A stretch of 28,080 bases of DNA from JBIOHJ01 sp044448905 (GCA_044448905.1 JBIOHJ010000029.1:1-28080), one strand, 5' to 3'; shown: positions 1 to 8,581, numbered from the stretch's first letter. The notes: a model not told the origin generated them from the letters alone. A program made the numbers and translations.

Positions 1-53
1 GTACAAAGCGTTTATCATAACCTGAAATAAAAAATCAGTTTTGCAAAAAACAA

Positions 54-79
54 AAGCCTCCGTCAACTGACGGAGGCTT
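54..79 (-). terminator. Intrinsic terminator of the metalloprotease gene
   Basis: A perfect inverted repeat has arms that can pair over 11-12 bp around a 2-4 nt loop, with core CCTCCGTCA/TGACGGAGG. On the minus strand it is followed by a T-rich run (complement of the A-rich stretch at 43-55). It lies 19 bases past the stop codon of the M43 protease. A shorter T run on the plus side means it may work in both directions. Its core is nearly identical to that of the terminator at 21081. Confidence 0.85.
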
Positions 80-98
80 GTGTTTTTATTTATTTCAA

Positions 99-2228
99 TT
101 AATTATTCAAGGAAATTTTTCTTACAAATCTTCCACCTGATGTTCGGAGTTCTAAAAAGTAAATTCCATTCGGCTCATTGCTCAAATCAATTGTTGATAA
201 TTCGCCTGAGGTAATTTTAGGAGCAGAAGAAAAAACCATTTGCCCCAAAGCATTGGTAACAATTATCTGCATCTGTTCAGGGTTTTCAAATTGCGTTGAA
301 ACATTCAGCAAACCGTTAGTAGGATTTGGATAAATGTTGATAGAGGCACCATCAATATTTTCGCTGATACCTACCGTAGAATTACCAATATCATCAATGT
401 AAAGATTGTTACCGCCATGATTGGTATTGCGGAATACAAAAATTGCATTCTTCTGTCCGACAAAAGAAGCAAGGCTGATACTTTCGATTCTCCATTGCGC
501 AGCAGTAGGTGCAAAGTTCGAAGTGGTAGCCGGAGCGGTGGCTAAAGCAGTTCCCCACTTTTTAAATATTGAAGAAAAGTTTACTCCACAATCGGTTGAT
601 ATGAATACTTCAAGTGTATCAAAAGCAGTTGCTGATTTTGGGGCATAGGCTATCCAGAACGAAAGTGCAGCACTGCCTCCGGCTGAAGTTAAATCAACTG
701 GCTGGGTAGTTAATTCGTCCATTACGCCATTTTGTGTGGCTGTTGCCGAAAAATTATTAAAGTAAGCGGAAGCACTCCCGCTATGAGCCACAGTTGTCGA
801 ACGTGCCCAGCCGGTTCCACAGTCATAGTTACGGTTGCTCCAGCCGGTGGGTGCAAACGGTAATACTTCAAATCCTTGCAAAAGCGGGTAAGGAGTATTT
901 ACAGCATGCCCAATAAAATTACGGGTAGTGCGGTCGTTGGTCAGGTTAAGGTCGGTGCCACCGTTGGGAGATGAAGTCCAGCAATAAAAAATATGATCAC
1001 CGGCAGTAGTTGAAACACTTGCCAGCGAAACAGTAACTGTAGCGCCTGCTGCAAGCGAGCCTGTCCATGGAAAAGTAACGGTTGTTCCGGCTGCATCCGT
1101 TTTAGAATTTATGGTAACCGAGGTTAATGTAGTAGTTCCGAAATTTTTCAATGTAACTGCCGGGATAAACGTTACTGTTGTGTTATTACACGGAATTTCG
1201 GTTGGTGAAATAATTTCGGTAATTCCCGCATCCAGGGTTGGAGACGTAACAATATTACAACCTAATGAAGTTTGCAACGATGCCCGTGTTGAATTCATAC
1301 ACGCTGTTATCCGGGCAGATTGTCCTGCCGAAAACATAACCATACATTTATCATCAGTATAATCCATATAATTCATAAACATATCACCTGTAGGTTGATT
1401 GCTGCAGGTAAACGCATGACAACTTGGACATCCGAAATTTAATTGAGACTGGGGAGGAGTATCCGCTACCAAATCGTTGCCGCAGTTGGAATCACCGTTT
1501 ATATGACGTAAGTTAACCCAGTGACCAATTTCATGGGTTGCAGTACGTCCGTAATTATATGCTGATATTGGACTTACTCGTCCGAAAGCCGAATAAAGGC
1601 AAACCACACCATCAGTATTGCACGCGCCACCAGGAAATTGCGCATATCCAAGCAAACCGCTTCCGAGATTACCCACCCATATATTGAGGTAGCTTCCGCA
1701 AGGCCACGCGTCATCACCACCCATGGATGTAAATTTTATATTATTATTAGTTGACCAGGAAGTTACTGAAGTAGAAATTCTGCGGATGCCAGTGGTAGCT
1801 GCACCAAGAGGATCGCGGGTGGCGAGTTGAAAACGAATTCCGGTATCGCCAGCTTTTACTCCCCTAAAAAAGGGAGGCACCTTAGTATGATCTGAATTAT
1901 ATCCGCCAAAATCTTCATTCAAAACGTCTATCTGCGATTTAATCATATCGTCCGAAATGTTTTGAGCAGCACTATTATAAAGCACATGCACTATAGTAGG
2001 AATTATAATGGTAGTTCCGCTTACTCTTGCATTCGGGTTGGCGGCAAGCCATTGTTCAGAAGCCTGCTCGGCAGCCTGCATTCTCGCTTCGAGACCCGGA
2101 TCCTGGGTTTTCAGCCATTCCATATGCTCGGTGGTTGAGCAGCGTGAGTTATTTGAATTTTGCGCATTAACAAAAGTGCATGATGCAACAAGCAATGCAG
2201 CAGTAAATACATGTAAATTTTTTTTCAT
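99..2228 (-). CDS. Secreted M43 (pappalysin-like) zinc metalloprotease with T9SS sorting domain
   Basis: This 709-residue protein is predicted to be an extracellular metalloendopeptidase. Residues 1-23 form a signal peptide ending in NAQ. The metzincin zinc motif HEIGHWVNLRH spans residues 232-242, giving ligands H232, H236 and H242 and catalytic E233. The usual Gly of HExxHxxGxxH is Asn239. A Met-turn candidate (NYMDY, M288) follows, and several cysteines surround the site (C249, C267, C270, C275), fitting the disulfide-rich M43B pattern. The region around residues 330-440 looks like a CARDB/Ig-type spacer. Residues about 445-620 resemble a jelly-roll (choice-of-anchor-J-like) domain, with GWSN near its start and YIDDIG near its end. 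The last 80 residues, from NIYPNPTNG, are a type A T9SS sorting domain. The start is the ATG at 2226-2228, with a TAnnTTTG box 43 bases upstream. Family assignment is firm; the substrate is unknown. Confidence 0.93.
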   Translation of the reverse strand: MKKNLHVFTAALLVASCTFVNAQNSNNSRCSTTEHMEWLKTQDPGLEARMQAAEQASEQWLAANPNARVSGTTIIIPTIVHVLYNSAAQNISDDMIKSQIDVLNEDFGGYNSDHTKVPPFFRGVKAGDTGIRFQLATRDPLGAATTGIRRISTSVTSWSTNNNIKFTSMGGDDAWPCGSYLNIWVGNLGSGLLGYAQFPGGACNTDGVVCLYSAFGRVSPISAYNYGRTATHEIGHWVNLRHINGDSNCGNDLVADTPPQSQLNFGCPSCHAFTCSNQPTGDMFMNYMDYTDDKCMVMFSAGQSARITACMNSTRASLQTSLGCNIVTSPTLDAGITEIISPTEIPCNNTTVTFIPAVTLKNFGTTTLTSVTINSKTDAAGTTVTFPWTGSLAAGATVTVSLASVSTTAGDHIFYCWTSSPNGGTDLNLTNDRTTRNFIGHAVNTPYPLLQGFEVLPFAPTGWSNRNYDCGTGWARSTTVAHSGSASAYFNNFSATATQNGVMDELTTQPVDLTSAGGSAALSFWIAYAPKSATAFDTLEVFISTDCGVNFSSIFKKWGTALATAPATTSNFAPTAAQWRIESISLASFVGQKNAIFVFRNTNHGGNNLYIDDIGNSTVGISENIDGASINIYPNPTNGLLNVSTQFENPEQMQIIVTNALGQMVFSSAPKITSGELSTIDLSNEPNGIYFLELRTSGGRFVRKISLNN

Positions 2229-2270
2229 TTTTAATTTGTTTGGTTAAATATTAAAGGTTAATTATGTGTT

Positions 2271-2278
2271 CAAAGATA
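2271..2278 (-). promoter_or_regulatory. Candidate -7 promoter element (TATCTTTG) of the metalloprotease gene
   Basis: Read on the minus strand this is TATCTTTG, matching the Bacteroidota -7 consensus TAnnTTTG, 43 bases before the ATG at 2228. No clear TTG -33 element was found at the usual spacing, so the call rests on one box and its position. Confidence 0.4.
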
Positions 2279-2327
2279 AAAATAAAAACTACTGAAAAAA
2301 GGGCGGGTGTAAGAAAAATTCTACGAA

Positions 2328-2723
2328 TTATTTATGAAGTACTGCTTTAATATCGGGCAAAAAGTAATTATTGCTTTTCATTATTTTTCCGTCTTCTCGG
2401 TAAAGGGGCTTACCGTTTTCATCAAGCTTGCTCATATTGCTGCGGTGAATTTCATTAAAAACTTCGGCAATTTTATGCTGTAATCCATGCGCAATTATGG
2501 TTCCGCATAAAATATAAAGCTTATCTCCAAGGGCATCCGCAATTAATTCTAAATCGTTTTTTAATGCCGCCTCCATATACTCATCATTTTCTTCCTGCAT
2601 AAGGCGGTGACGCAGTTCAATTATTCTTTTTTCAATTCCGGCAACGGGCTGTTCGTGGTAATCGAGTCCGAATACTCGATGAAATTCTTTTACTTTATTA
2701 ATGGTTTCGAGAAGAGTTTGCAT
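2328..2723 (-). CDS. MazG-like / PRA-PH superfamily nucleoside triphosphate pyrophosphohydrolase
   Basis: This 131-residue all-alpha protein has no signal peptide and so is probably cytoplasmic. It has the acidic pattern of the MazG/HisE-like superfamily: QEENDEYMEA around residues 43-52 (E44, E45, E48) and ADALGD at 62-67 (D63, D67). These would bind Mg2+ for hydrolysis of a nucleoside triphosphate to the monophosphate and pyrophosphate. The C-terminal part (EIHRSNMSKLDENGKPLYRE, followed by a GKIMKSNNYFLPD-type segment) is typical of the short stand-alone versions found in phages and Bacteroidota. It stands alone, divergent from the Kelch gene at 2897. House-cleaning of non-canonical nucleotides is the usual inference; the substrate cannot be read from sequence. 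Confidence 0.85.
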   Translation of the reverse strand: MQTLLETINKVKEFHRVFGLDYHEQPVAGIEKRIIELRHRLMQEENDEYMEAALKNDLELIADALGDKLYILCGTIIAHGLQHKIAEVFNEIHRSNMSKLDENGKPLYREDGKIMKSNNYFLPDIKAVLHK

Positions 2724-2831
2724 TTGTTATTTAAGAGTTGGGGTTTTGATTTTGTGAATGGCTAAAACAAGTCAAAGCGCAAATCACCGAAATTAAATTT
2801 ATCCAGCCAATAAAAACTTATTAACCTTGTG

Positions 2832-2863
2832 TTGAAAAGTAACCATTTTAGTTTATAGCTTTG
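2832..2863 (+). promoter_or_regulatory. Promoter of the Kelch-repeat gene (TTG-N21-TAGCTTTG)
   Basis: TTG at 2832-2834 and TAGCTTTG at 2856-2863 are 21 bases apart, matching the Bacteroidota TTG-N17-23-TAnnTTTG promoter. A transcription start would fall near 2870. That excludes an upstream in-frame ATG at 2861 and supports translation from 2897. Confidence 0.6.
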
Positions 2864-2896
2864 GTAAAGATTTTTTTAATCAACAAACCAGTAACT

Positions 2897-4093
2897 ATGA
2901 AAAAAGCACTTCTCATCGGATGCATGATGGCAATATGCTCAGGAATAAACGGGCAGGGGTTTTGGACACAGAAAGCAAATTTTACAGGAACAGCCCGCGA
3001 AGGCCCAGCCGGTTTTGTAATCGGTACAAAAGCATATATGGGCACGGGATATATAGGTCCGTGCGTAAACGATTTTTGGGAATATGACCAATCAGCAAAT
3101 ACATGGACACAAAAAGCAAATTTTCCGGGCGCAGTCCGCAATGCAGCTTCAGCTTTCGCAATTGGTGGTAAGGGATATTTGGGAACCGGCACCAGCTGTG
3201 GTGGTGGCAGTTACCAGAGCGATTTTTATGAATACAACCCAATTAATAATTCATGGATTCCTAAAGCAAATTACGGAGGTGGTGCTATGGGTTATGGATT
3301 TGCTTTTGCTATTGGAAGCAAAGGATATATGGGTACTGGAACCGATATCAATTACCCGGTTTTAAGAAATGATTTCTGGGAATACGATCCTGTCAATGAT
3401 ACCTGGACACAGAAAGCAAATTTTGGAGGTGGCCCCATTATTTATGCAGTAGGTTTCAGTATTGGTAATTTCGGTTATGCCGGAACCGGGCAAACGGGTG
3501 CTGGTAATGTTCAGTTTTTCTGGAGGTACGATCCCTTAACAAATTCATGGATGCAAAAAGCAAACTTCGGGGGTGCTGCCCGTTGGTGGGCTACCGGATT
3601 TGCAATCGGATTAAATGGCTATATAGGAACCGGGAGTACAGGTAGTAACCAGTCTGATTTCTGGCAATACAATTCTCTTACAGATACCTGGACACAGAAA
3701 GCGAATTTTGGCGGAGTCGCACGAAACGATGCTTTTGGTTTTTCGATTGGAAACAAAGGCTACATCGGGTTAGGAAATAATGGAGGATACCTGGGTGACC
3801 TGTGGGAATATACTCCCGACAGCACTACAGGAATAAGTGAGTTTGCTGTTAACAGTTTGGATTTTGCAGTGTATCCAAACCCGGCCGATGAGTTTATAGT
3901 AATCAGTTCAGAGTCCGGAGGGAAAAAGAAAATTGAATTGGCCATTAAAGATATTTCAGGCAGAATTTGTCACCGAACCGATAATTGGTTACCGAATACT
4001 AAGATAGATGTAAGCAATTTTTCAAGTGGAATTTATTTTGTGGAGTTAACAACCGGAAACCAAAGTATAGTAAGAAAGTTTGTGAAAAATTAA
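2897..4093 (+). CDS. Secreted Kelch-repeat protein with T9SS sorting domain
   Basis: This 398-residue exported protein has a signal peptide at residues 1-20 ending GINGQ. Six Kelch-type beta-propeller blades have a period of about 48 residues. Each carries the pattern DFWEYDPxxxxWTQKANF followed by a Gly-rich FxIGxKGYxGTG strand; the blade-start Trp residues fall near 23, 70, 120, 170, 218 and 265. Six blades would close a propeller. From about residue 323 (FAVYPNPADEF) a type A T9SS sorting domain follows. An in-frame ATG at 2861 would extend the protein by 12 residues, but it lies inside the promoter, so 2897 was chosen. The blades are very similar to each other at DNA level, suggesting recent internal duplication. 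Propellers of this kind usually bind ligands; the ligand is unknown. Confidence 0.9.
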   Translation: MKKALLIGCMMAICSGINGQGFWTQKANFTGTAREGPAGFVIGTKAYMGTGYIGPCVNDFWEYDQSANTWTQKANFPGAVRNAASAFAIGGKGYLGTGTSCGGGSYQSDFYEYNPINNSWIPKANYGGGAMGYGFAFAIGSKGYMGTGTDINYPVLRNDFWEYDPVNDTWTQKANFGGGPIIYAVGFSIGNFGYAGTGQTGAGNVQFFWRYDPLTNSWMQKANFGGAARWWATGFAIGLNGYIGTGSTGSNQSDFWQYNSLTDTWTQKANFGGVARNDAFGFSIGNKGYIGLGNNGGYLGDLWEYTPDSTTGISEFAVNSLDFAVYPNPADEFIVISSESGGKKKIELAIKDISGRICHRTDNWLPNTKIDVSNFSSGIYFVELTTGNQSIVRKFVKN

Positions 4094-4177
4094 CCATAAT
4101 GTCTTTTGAAACTGCAAACAAATACACGCGGTTCAAAAATTTTCAATTTCTTCAACTCATGCCTGAAAATGTTTCAT

Positions 4178-4185
4178 TAAGTTTG
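4178..4185 (+). promoter_or_regulatory. Candidate -7 promoter element (TAAGTTTG) before the 887-residue surface protein
   Basis: TAAGTTTG matches TAnnTTTG and ends 17 bases before the ATG at 4203, implying a very short leader. No TTG was found 17-23 bases upstream. Confidence 0.4.
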
Positions 4186-4202
4186 TTTACTGAATTCTTT
4201 TA

Positions 4203-6866
4203 ATGAAAAAACTTCTACCTCTCATTTGTTCAATTTACTTTTTCCAAACTGCTTTTGCGCAGTTGAACCTTACATTTCGCTCGCAAATGACTTTTCCGGG
4301 ACTTGAAACATCCAACATTTGCGGCTATGTGGATGCTTCAGGAAATGAATATGCTCTTTTAGGAATCGAAGATGGCGTACGGATTATTGATGTAACAAAC
4401 CCGGCTGCACCAATTCAGAAATTTGCTGTACCCGGCAATACTTCTTTCTGGCGCGAAATAAAAACGTGGGGTAATTATGCTTTTGTAACAACCGAAGCAA
4501 CCAGCCCTAATCCGGGTATCCTGATTATTGATCTTTCTAATTTGCCTGCTTCAGTCAATACCAAATACTGGCGCGGTACCGGAGCCATAAATAATTTGCT
4601 TAATAAAGCGCATGCCCTGCACATCGAAGCAGGTTATCTCTATTTGTTCGGAACAAACCTGTATGGAGGTGCGGCCTTAATAGTAAATCTAATACCCGAC
4701 CCATGGAACCCGGTTTACATGGGATATTGCACGGGACCTGTTAATGCGTACGTGCATGACGGTTATGTTCGCAATGATACTTTATATGCGGGGCACATTT
4801 ACGGAGGTTACTTTGCCGTCTGGAATGTTACCAACAAATCGGCTCCTGTATTGGTATCCTATCAAAGTACTCCCGGAGCATTCACGCATAACACATGGCT
4901 TACCGACAACAGCCGTATTTTGCTTACCACGGATGAAGTGAGCAATTCTTATCTCACCGCTTATGACATCCGCGATCCCTATAATATAATTGAGCTCGAC
5001 AGGATTCAATCGCAGAATCCGGCATCCGGTTCTATTGTTCATAACACACATGTGCGAAATGACTTTGCAATTACATCATGGTATCGTGACGGAATTACAA
5101 TTGTAGATGCGTCAAGGCGCGGAAATCTTATCACAACCGGTTATTACGATTGCAATATTTCATTATCGGGAAATGGTTTTAACAGTGTGTGGGGAGTGTA
5201 TCCATTCCTCCCGTCAGGAAATATTGTTGTATCCGATATTGAACAGGGCTTGTTTATATTAACTCCTAATTACGTAAGAGGATGTTACCTCGAAGGATTG
5301 GTCACCGACAGCATAACGGGCTTGCCTATAGGAAGTGCCTCGGTTCAGATTCTTGCAACATCAATAACTGACCTCACAAAAATTAATGGAGAATATAAAA
5401 CAGGCACCCCTGCTACCGGAACCTATAACATCCAGTATTCAAAAGCAGGATATATAACTAAAACAATCAGCAATGTTTCACTTACTAACGGTATCCTTAC
5501 AACCATAAATGCCGAGCTGGTTCCTCTTACTTCATTCACCGTTACCGGGAATGTTAAAAGCAATGCCTCCGGAATTTTTGTACCATCAGCCAATGTAAAA
5601 TTTGAAAACGCTTCCTATACCTATAATACAACCACAAATGCAGGAGGTAATTTTACCATTACAGGTTTTTACGGAGGTAATTATGATATAACTATCGGGA
5701 AATGGCTTTATAAAAACCGTTGTATAACTATGAACGTAACATCGGCCTCATCGCCTATTGCTTTTTCATTGGATACCGGCATATATGATGACTTTACATT
5801 TAATTACAGCTGGACAGTTTCCGGAAATGCCTCAACGGGAGCATGGGCGAGGGGAGTACCTGTCGGTACAACCTATTCAGTGCCCGGTGATGCAAACCCT
5901 GGTGTGGATGCTTCTTTTGATTGTTCGAAGCTGTGTTATGTAACAGGAAATGGGGGAGGTACTTACGCCTTTGATGATGTGGATAACGGTTCCACTACAC
6001 TTACCTCACCAATTTTCAACTTGACATCCTATTCCGACCCTTACGTTAATTACAGCCGTTGGTTTTTTAATATTCCTTCCGGTAATCCGGCAAACGATAC
6101 CTTGAGGATAAGCCTTACTAACGGTATTACTACAGTGGTTCTTGAAAATGTGCTTGCGGCTTCACCACCCGGCATGTCGCAATGGGCGAGCAGGTCATAC
6201 AGAGTTTCAACTTATATTGCTCCAACTGCAAACATGCGGTTGATAATTTATACAGCCGACCAGTCAGCCACTCCCAATACCCTGGAAGCGGGTTTTGATT
6301 ATTTTGCTGTCACCAATGCATCGCCCCTGCCTGTTGAACTATCTTCTTTCACCGGCATTGCTTTCGAAAATTACAATCAGCTGAATTGGGTTACCCAAAG
6401 TGAAATAAATAATTATGGTTTTGAAATTGAAAAATCAGCTGATGGAAATCATTTCGCGAAAACCGGGTTTGTGAATGGTGCAGGAAACGCGAACAGTGTT
6501 CGCGAATATGAGTTTAAAGATTTCAATATACATTCAACGGTTCTTTATTACCGCTTAAAGCAAATTGATTTTAATGGCGCGTTTGATTATTCGGATATTA
6601 TTAAAATCACAAGGAAGGCTGAGCATTTACCTTTTTTGATTTACCCGAATCCGGCAAAAGGCGAATTAACAATTCACAATTCACAATTGACAATTGAAGA
6701 AATAAAGATTTATGATATGATGGGAAAAGAAGTTCAAACCGTTTCGAACCATATCAAACAAAAGCAAACCATAAACATTTCTCACCTCACTCCCGGAGTG
6801 TATTTTATTGAAGCCGTTATTGACGGAAACTCTTTTGTCGAAAAAATTGTTAAGCTGAATGATTAA
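4203..6866 (+). CDS. Choice-of-anchor-B family (LVIVD-repeat) T9SS surface protein
   Basis: This 887-residue protein has a signal peptide at 1-19 (ending FAQ). Residues about 20-365 form an LVIVD-type propeller (for example GVRIIDVTNPAAP, GILIIDLSNLPAS, HDGYVRNDTLYAGH, HNTWLTDNS), as in choice-of-anchor-B proteins. A carboxypeptidase-regulatory-like domain follows (VTDSITGLPIGSASVQI), then a second one (VKSNASGIFVPSANVKF). Next come a region with TGAWARGVP and GNGGGTYAFDDVD and a late FnIII-like segment (LPVELSSFTGIAFENYNQ, NWVTQSEINNYGFEIEKS). A T9SS sorting domain closes the protein from LIYPNPAKG. It is paralogous over most of its length to the protein at 24162-26570, but only this copy has the LPVELSSF segment. 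A heptanucleotide repeat lies in its sorting domain. No specific function is assigned; it is probably a cell-surface or secreted protein. Confidence 0.9.
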   Translation: MKKLLPLICSIYFFQTAFAQLNLTFRSQMTFPGLETSNICGYVDASGNEYALLGIEDGVRIIDVTNPAAPIQKFAVPGNTSFWREIKTWGNYAFVTTEATSPNPGILIIDLSNLPASVNTKYWRGTGAINNLLNKAHALHIEAGYLYLFGTNLYGGAALIVNLIPDPWNPVYMGYCTGPVNAYVHDGYVRNDTLYAGHIYGGYFAVWNVTNKSAPVLVSYQSTPGAFTHNTWLTDNSRILLTTDEVSNSYLTAYDIRDPYNIIELDRIQSQNPASGSIVHNTHVRNDFAITSWYRDGITIVDASRRGNLITTGYYDCNISLSGNGFNSVWGVYPFLPSGNIVVSDIEQGLFILTPNYVRGCYLEGLVTDSITGLPIGSASVQILATSITDLTKINGEYKTGTPATGTYNIQYSKAGYITKTISNVSLTNGILTTINAELVPLTSFTVTGNVKSNASGIFVPSANVKFENASYTYNTTTNAGGNFTITGFYGGNYDITIGKWLYKNRCITMNVTSASSPIAFSLDTGIYDDFTFNYSWTVSGNASTGAWARGVPVGTTYSVPGDANPGVDASFDCSKLCYVTGNGGGTYAFDDVDNGSTTLTSPIFNLTSYSDPYVNYSRWFFNIPSGNPANDTLRISLTNGITTVVLENVLAASPPGMSQWASRSYRVSTYIAPTANMRLIIYTADQSATPNTLEAGFDYFAVTNASPLPVELSSFTGIAFENYNQLNWVTQSEINNYGFEIEKSADGNHFAKTGFVNGAGNANSVREYEFKDFNIHSTVLYYRLKQIDFNGAFDYSDIIKITRKAEHLPFLIYPNPAKGELTIHNSQLTIEEIKIYDMMGKEVQTVSNHIKQKQTINISHLTPGVYFIEAVIDGNSFVEKIVKLND
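6664..6698 (+). repeat. Five tandem heptanucleotides (consensus AATTSAC) inside a coding region
   Basis: Five consecutive 7-nt units (AATTAAC, AATTCAC, AATTCAC, AATTGAC, AATTGAA) lie in frame within the T9SS sorting domain of the 887-residue protein and encode the stretch ELTIHNSQLTIEE. Seven is not a multiple of three, so gain or loss of one unit would shift the frame and remove the end of the sorting signal. Confidence 0.85.
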
Positions 6867-6916
6867 TTTTGGCCATTCAACTTAACAGGAGGTATCAAAA
6901 ACTCTCAATTTAAATT

Positions 6917-7426
6917 ATGCTTAAGAAATTAGAATCAATATTGGAATGGCTGATTTTTTCGAGCCGGTGGCTGCAGGCTCCCTTGTATGCAGGTTTAATT
7001 GTGGGCGGCTTGCTCTATGCATATAAATTTATAGTGGAGCTAATTCACATGTGCGCGACCATTACCGAAATTACAGAATCGGCTTTGCTGCTCGGTGTAC
7101 TTGGCTTGGTGGATATTACCATGGTTGCCAACCTGCTTATCATGGTCATCATAGGAGGGTATTCAACTTTTGTAAGCAAGATAGATATCGAATCGCACGA
7201 GGACCGCCCCGAGTGGCTCAAAAAAGTGGATGCCGGAACGTTAAAAGTAAAGCTTGCCGGTTCGCTTGTGGGTGTATCGGGTATTCATTTGCTCAAAACA
7301 TTTATTAATATCACGAACCAGGATATGGAGCATGTAAAATGGCAGGTTATTATTCATGTGGTTTTCCTGCTTTCTTCGGTTATGCTTGCCTACTCTGAGA
7401 AAATTTTGCACGAAAAGCATGGTTGA
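6917..7426 (+). CDS. UPF0114 (YqhA-like) integral membrane protein
   Basis: This 169-residue protein matches the UPF0114/YqhA family in length and in conserved features: an N-terminal ExxLEWLIFSSRWLQAPLY segment, an LLGVLGLVDITMVANLLIMV helix, and a soluble segment with ESHEDRPEWL. Hydrophobic segments fall near residues 20-42, 58-85, 111-130 and 143-160, giving three or four spans in the inner membrane. The family function is not established. The start is the ATG at 6917, since a TAA in frame lies just upstream at 6911. A TAATTTTG box overlaps the previous gene's stop codon (6864-6871), so it may have its own promoter despite lying only 50 bases downstream. An AGGAGG at 6887-6892 is 24 bases from the ATG, too far for a normal ribosome binding site. 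Confidence 0.88.
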   Translation: MLKKLESILEWLIFSSRWLQAPLYAGLIVGGLLYAYKFIVELIHMCATITEITESALLLGVLGLVDITMVANLLIMVIIGGYSTFVSKIDIESHEDRPEWLKKVDAGTLKVKLAGSLVGVSGIHLLKTFINITNQDMEHVKWQVIIHVVFLLSSVMLAYSEKILHEKHG

Positions 7427-7495
7427 ATATTTCGTAGTCCTTCCGAAATGGGAGGAGACCCTTGAAATTAAAAAAGACGGACAGGCTGCCCGCTC

Positions 7496-7912
7496 CTACG
7501 GGTATTTCCTTTTATAAAGCGCATAACTATTTTTTGCTATTTTTTGCCACACGGCATCATTAATGTCGGATAGTTTTTTGATGTAAATGCACACCTTGCC
7601 CATTTTGAATTTACCAAGGTCTTTAAGAAGTTTTTTGTTTTCGGCTGTGTCAGTATAAATATATATGGAGATGGCGGCATTGCGAGGCGAAAAGCCGAGG
7701 CGCGGGGCATCGCCCTCGTGCCCGCTGGCATATTTGTAATGATAGCTGCCAAAGCCGATAATGCTGGGGCCCCACATTTTTGGCCCGCTGCCGGTAATTG
7801 CCTGCATCTTTCTTATTAATGCAAAGCTGTCTTTGCGCTTTTGCTCATCGGGCACTGCATTTATAAAATCTTTTACGCTGCCGGTGGTTTCTGCTGTTTT
7901 GTTTTTTGCCAT
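7496..7912 (-). CDS. DUF1801 (YdhG-like) domain protein
   Basis: This 138-residue protein is cytoplasmic, with no signal peptide. It follows the DUF1801 pattern: VKDFINAVPDEQKRKDSFAL near the N-terminus, then GPKMWGPSIIGFGSYHYKYA, a strand-rich stretch AAISIYIYTD, and LGKFKMGKVCIYIKKLSDIN. The fold belongs to the YdhG/SRPBCC-neighbouring alpha-beta families; no biochemical role is established. An in-frame ATG eight codons upstream (7936) exists, but MAKNKTAE at 7912 fits the family N-terminus better. The gene is noticeably GC-richer than the neighbouring gene at 8029. Just upstream lies one copy of the duplicated intergenic element (7933-8001), which may hold its promoter. Confidence 0.85.
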   Translation of the reverse strand: MAKNKTAETTGSVKDFINAVPDEQKRKDSFALIRKMQAITGSGPKMWGPSIIGFGSYHYKYASGHEGDAPRLGFSPRNAAISIYIYTDTAENKKLLKDLGKFKMGKVCIYIKKLSDINDAVWQKIAKNSYALYKRKYP

Positions 7913-7932
7913 AGTTCTTTTATGGTTTAAAA

Positions 7933-8001
7933 GCATCTTGCCTCAATTAGCCGGAAGCTAAAATAATAAAATGGAACGAGCGGCACGTTCGCTGTTACGG
8001 G
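7933..8001. repeat. Duplicated intergenic element, copy 1
   Basis: The first 48 bases are almost identical to 8515-8560, apart from a 2-base length difference near AGCCGGAAGCT and a TT/AA change. They end in the shared block AATAAAATGGAACGAG. The following 20 bases are partly conserved up to TACGGG. A GAACG/CGTTC inverted repeat lies in this copy. It sits between the start of the DUF1801 gene and the end of the gene at 8029. It may be a promoter/leader unit or a small repeated element; there is no coding evidence. Confidence 0.8.
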
Positions 8002-8028
8002 AGCGACCTGGTGAAATTAAAATTTATC

Positions 8029-8475
8029 TTATTTCAATAGCATCTTGATCTTGTCCTCTGATATTTTCTTTAGCTGGCTTCCTTTATTGAAACTCCAGAT
8101 GATGAGAAAATTACCTTTTGAAAAATATTCTTCGGGGTGTTCTTTTGTCGGCTTGTCTCCGCCCCATAACAGTCCATCTAAAAAGCCTTCTCCTTTAAAA
8201 CCATTTTCAAATTCAAAATACATGATGCTTCCTATGTCTTTTTTGCTTTCAAAACTTTGAAAGCTTTTGTTTTTTACTTTTCCTATCAGAACTTCATACA
8301 TGCCGGGGTTGTTATAAAAGGTACATGCCTGGATGGAAATGCAATTGTTTTCTTTTGAAATCGAATATCCTTCGGGGATTTCTTTGCCCGATAATTTCAG
8401 GCTGTCTAAATTTTGTGCAAATAAACTTATAGACACAAATAAAACTAAGGACGATACAGTTAAGATTTTTTTCAT
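8029..8475 (-). CDS. Exported protein of unknown function
   Basis: This 148-residue protein has a clear signal peptide at residues 1-20 (MKKILTVSSLVLFVSISLFA, then Q). The mature part is about 128 residues, mixed beta and charged, with two cysteines (in ENNCISIQAC) that could form a disulfide. I do not recognise the family. It is oriented like its neighbours at 7496 and 8606, with one copy of the duplicated intergenic element on each side, which looks like a transcription unit set off by repeats. It probably acts in the periplasm or at the cell surface. Confidence 0.75.
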   Translation of the reverse strand: MKKILTVSSLVLFVSISLFAQNLDSLKLSGKEIPEGYSISKENNCISIQACTFYNNPGMYEVLIGKVKNKSFQSFESKKDIGSIMYFEFENGFKGEGFLDGLLWGGDKPTKEHPEEYFSKGNFLIIWSFNKGSQLKKISEDKIKMLLK

Positions 8476-8514
8476 GATGATTTAGATTAATACTATGTGT
8501 TTTTTATTTTGCAG

Positions 8515-8581
8515 GCATCTTGCCTCAAAAGCCGGAGCTAAAATAATAAAATGGAACGAGAGGAATGCTCACTACTACGGG
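8515..8581. repeat. Duplicated intergenic element, copy 2
   Basis: This is a near-copy of 7933-8001 in the same orientation, starting GCATCTTGCCTCAA and carrying AGCTAAAATAATAAAATGG. It lies between the start of the exported-protein gene (8475) and the end of the RES-like gene (8606). Identity is high for the first 46-48 bases and falls off after the ACGAG block. Confidence 0.8.

Noticed and set aside
2861..2896. Upstream ATG extending the Kelch protein by 12 residues
   Set aside because: The ATG overlaps the TAGCTTTG promoter box, so it would not be in the transcript, and the extension would precede a complete signal peptide.
6887..6892. AGGAGG as ribosome binding site of the YqhA-like gene
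   Set aside because: It is 24 bases from the ATG at 6917, and a TAA in frame at 6911 blocks any closer start except ATT.
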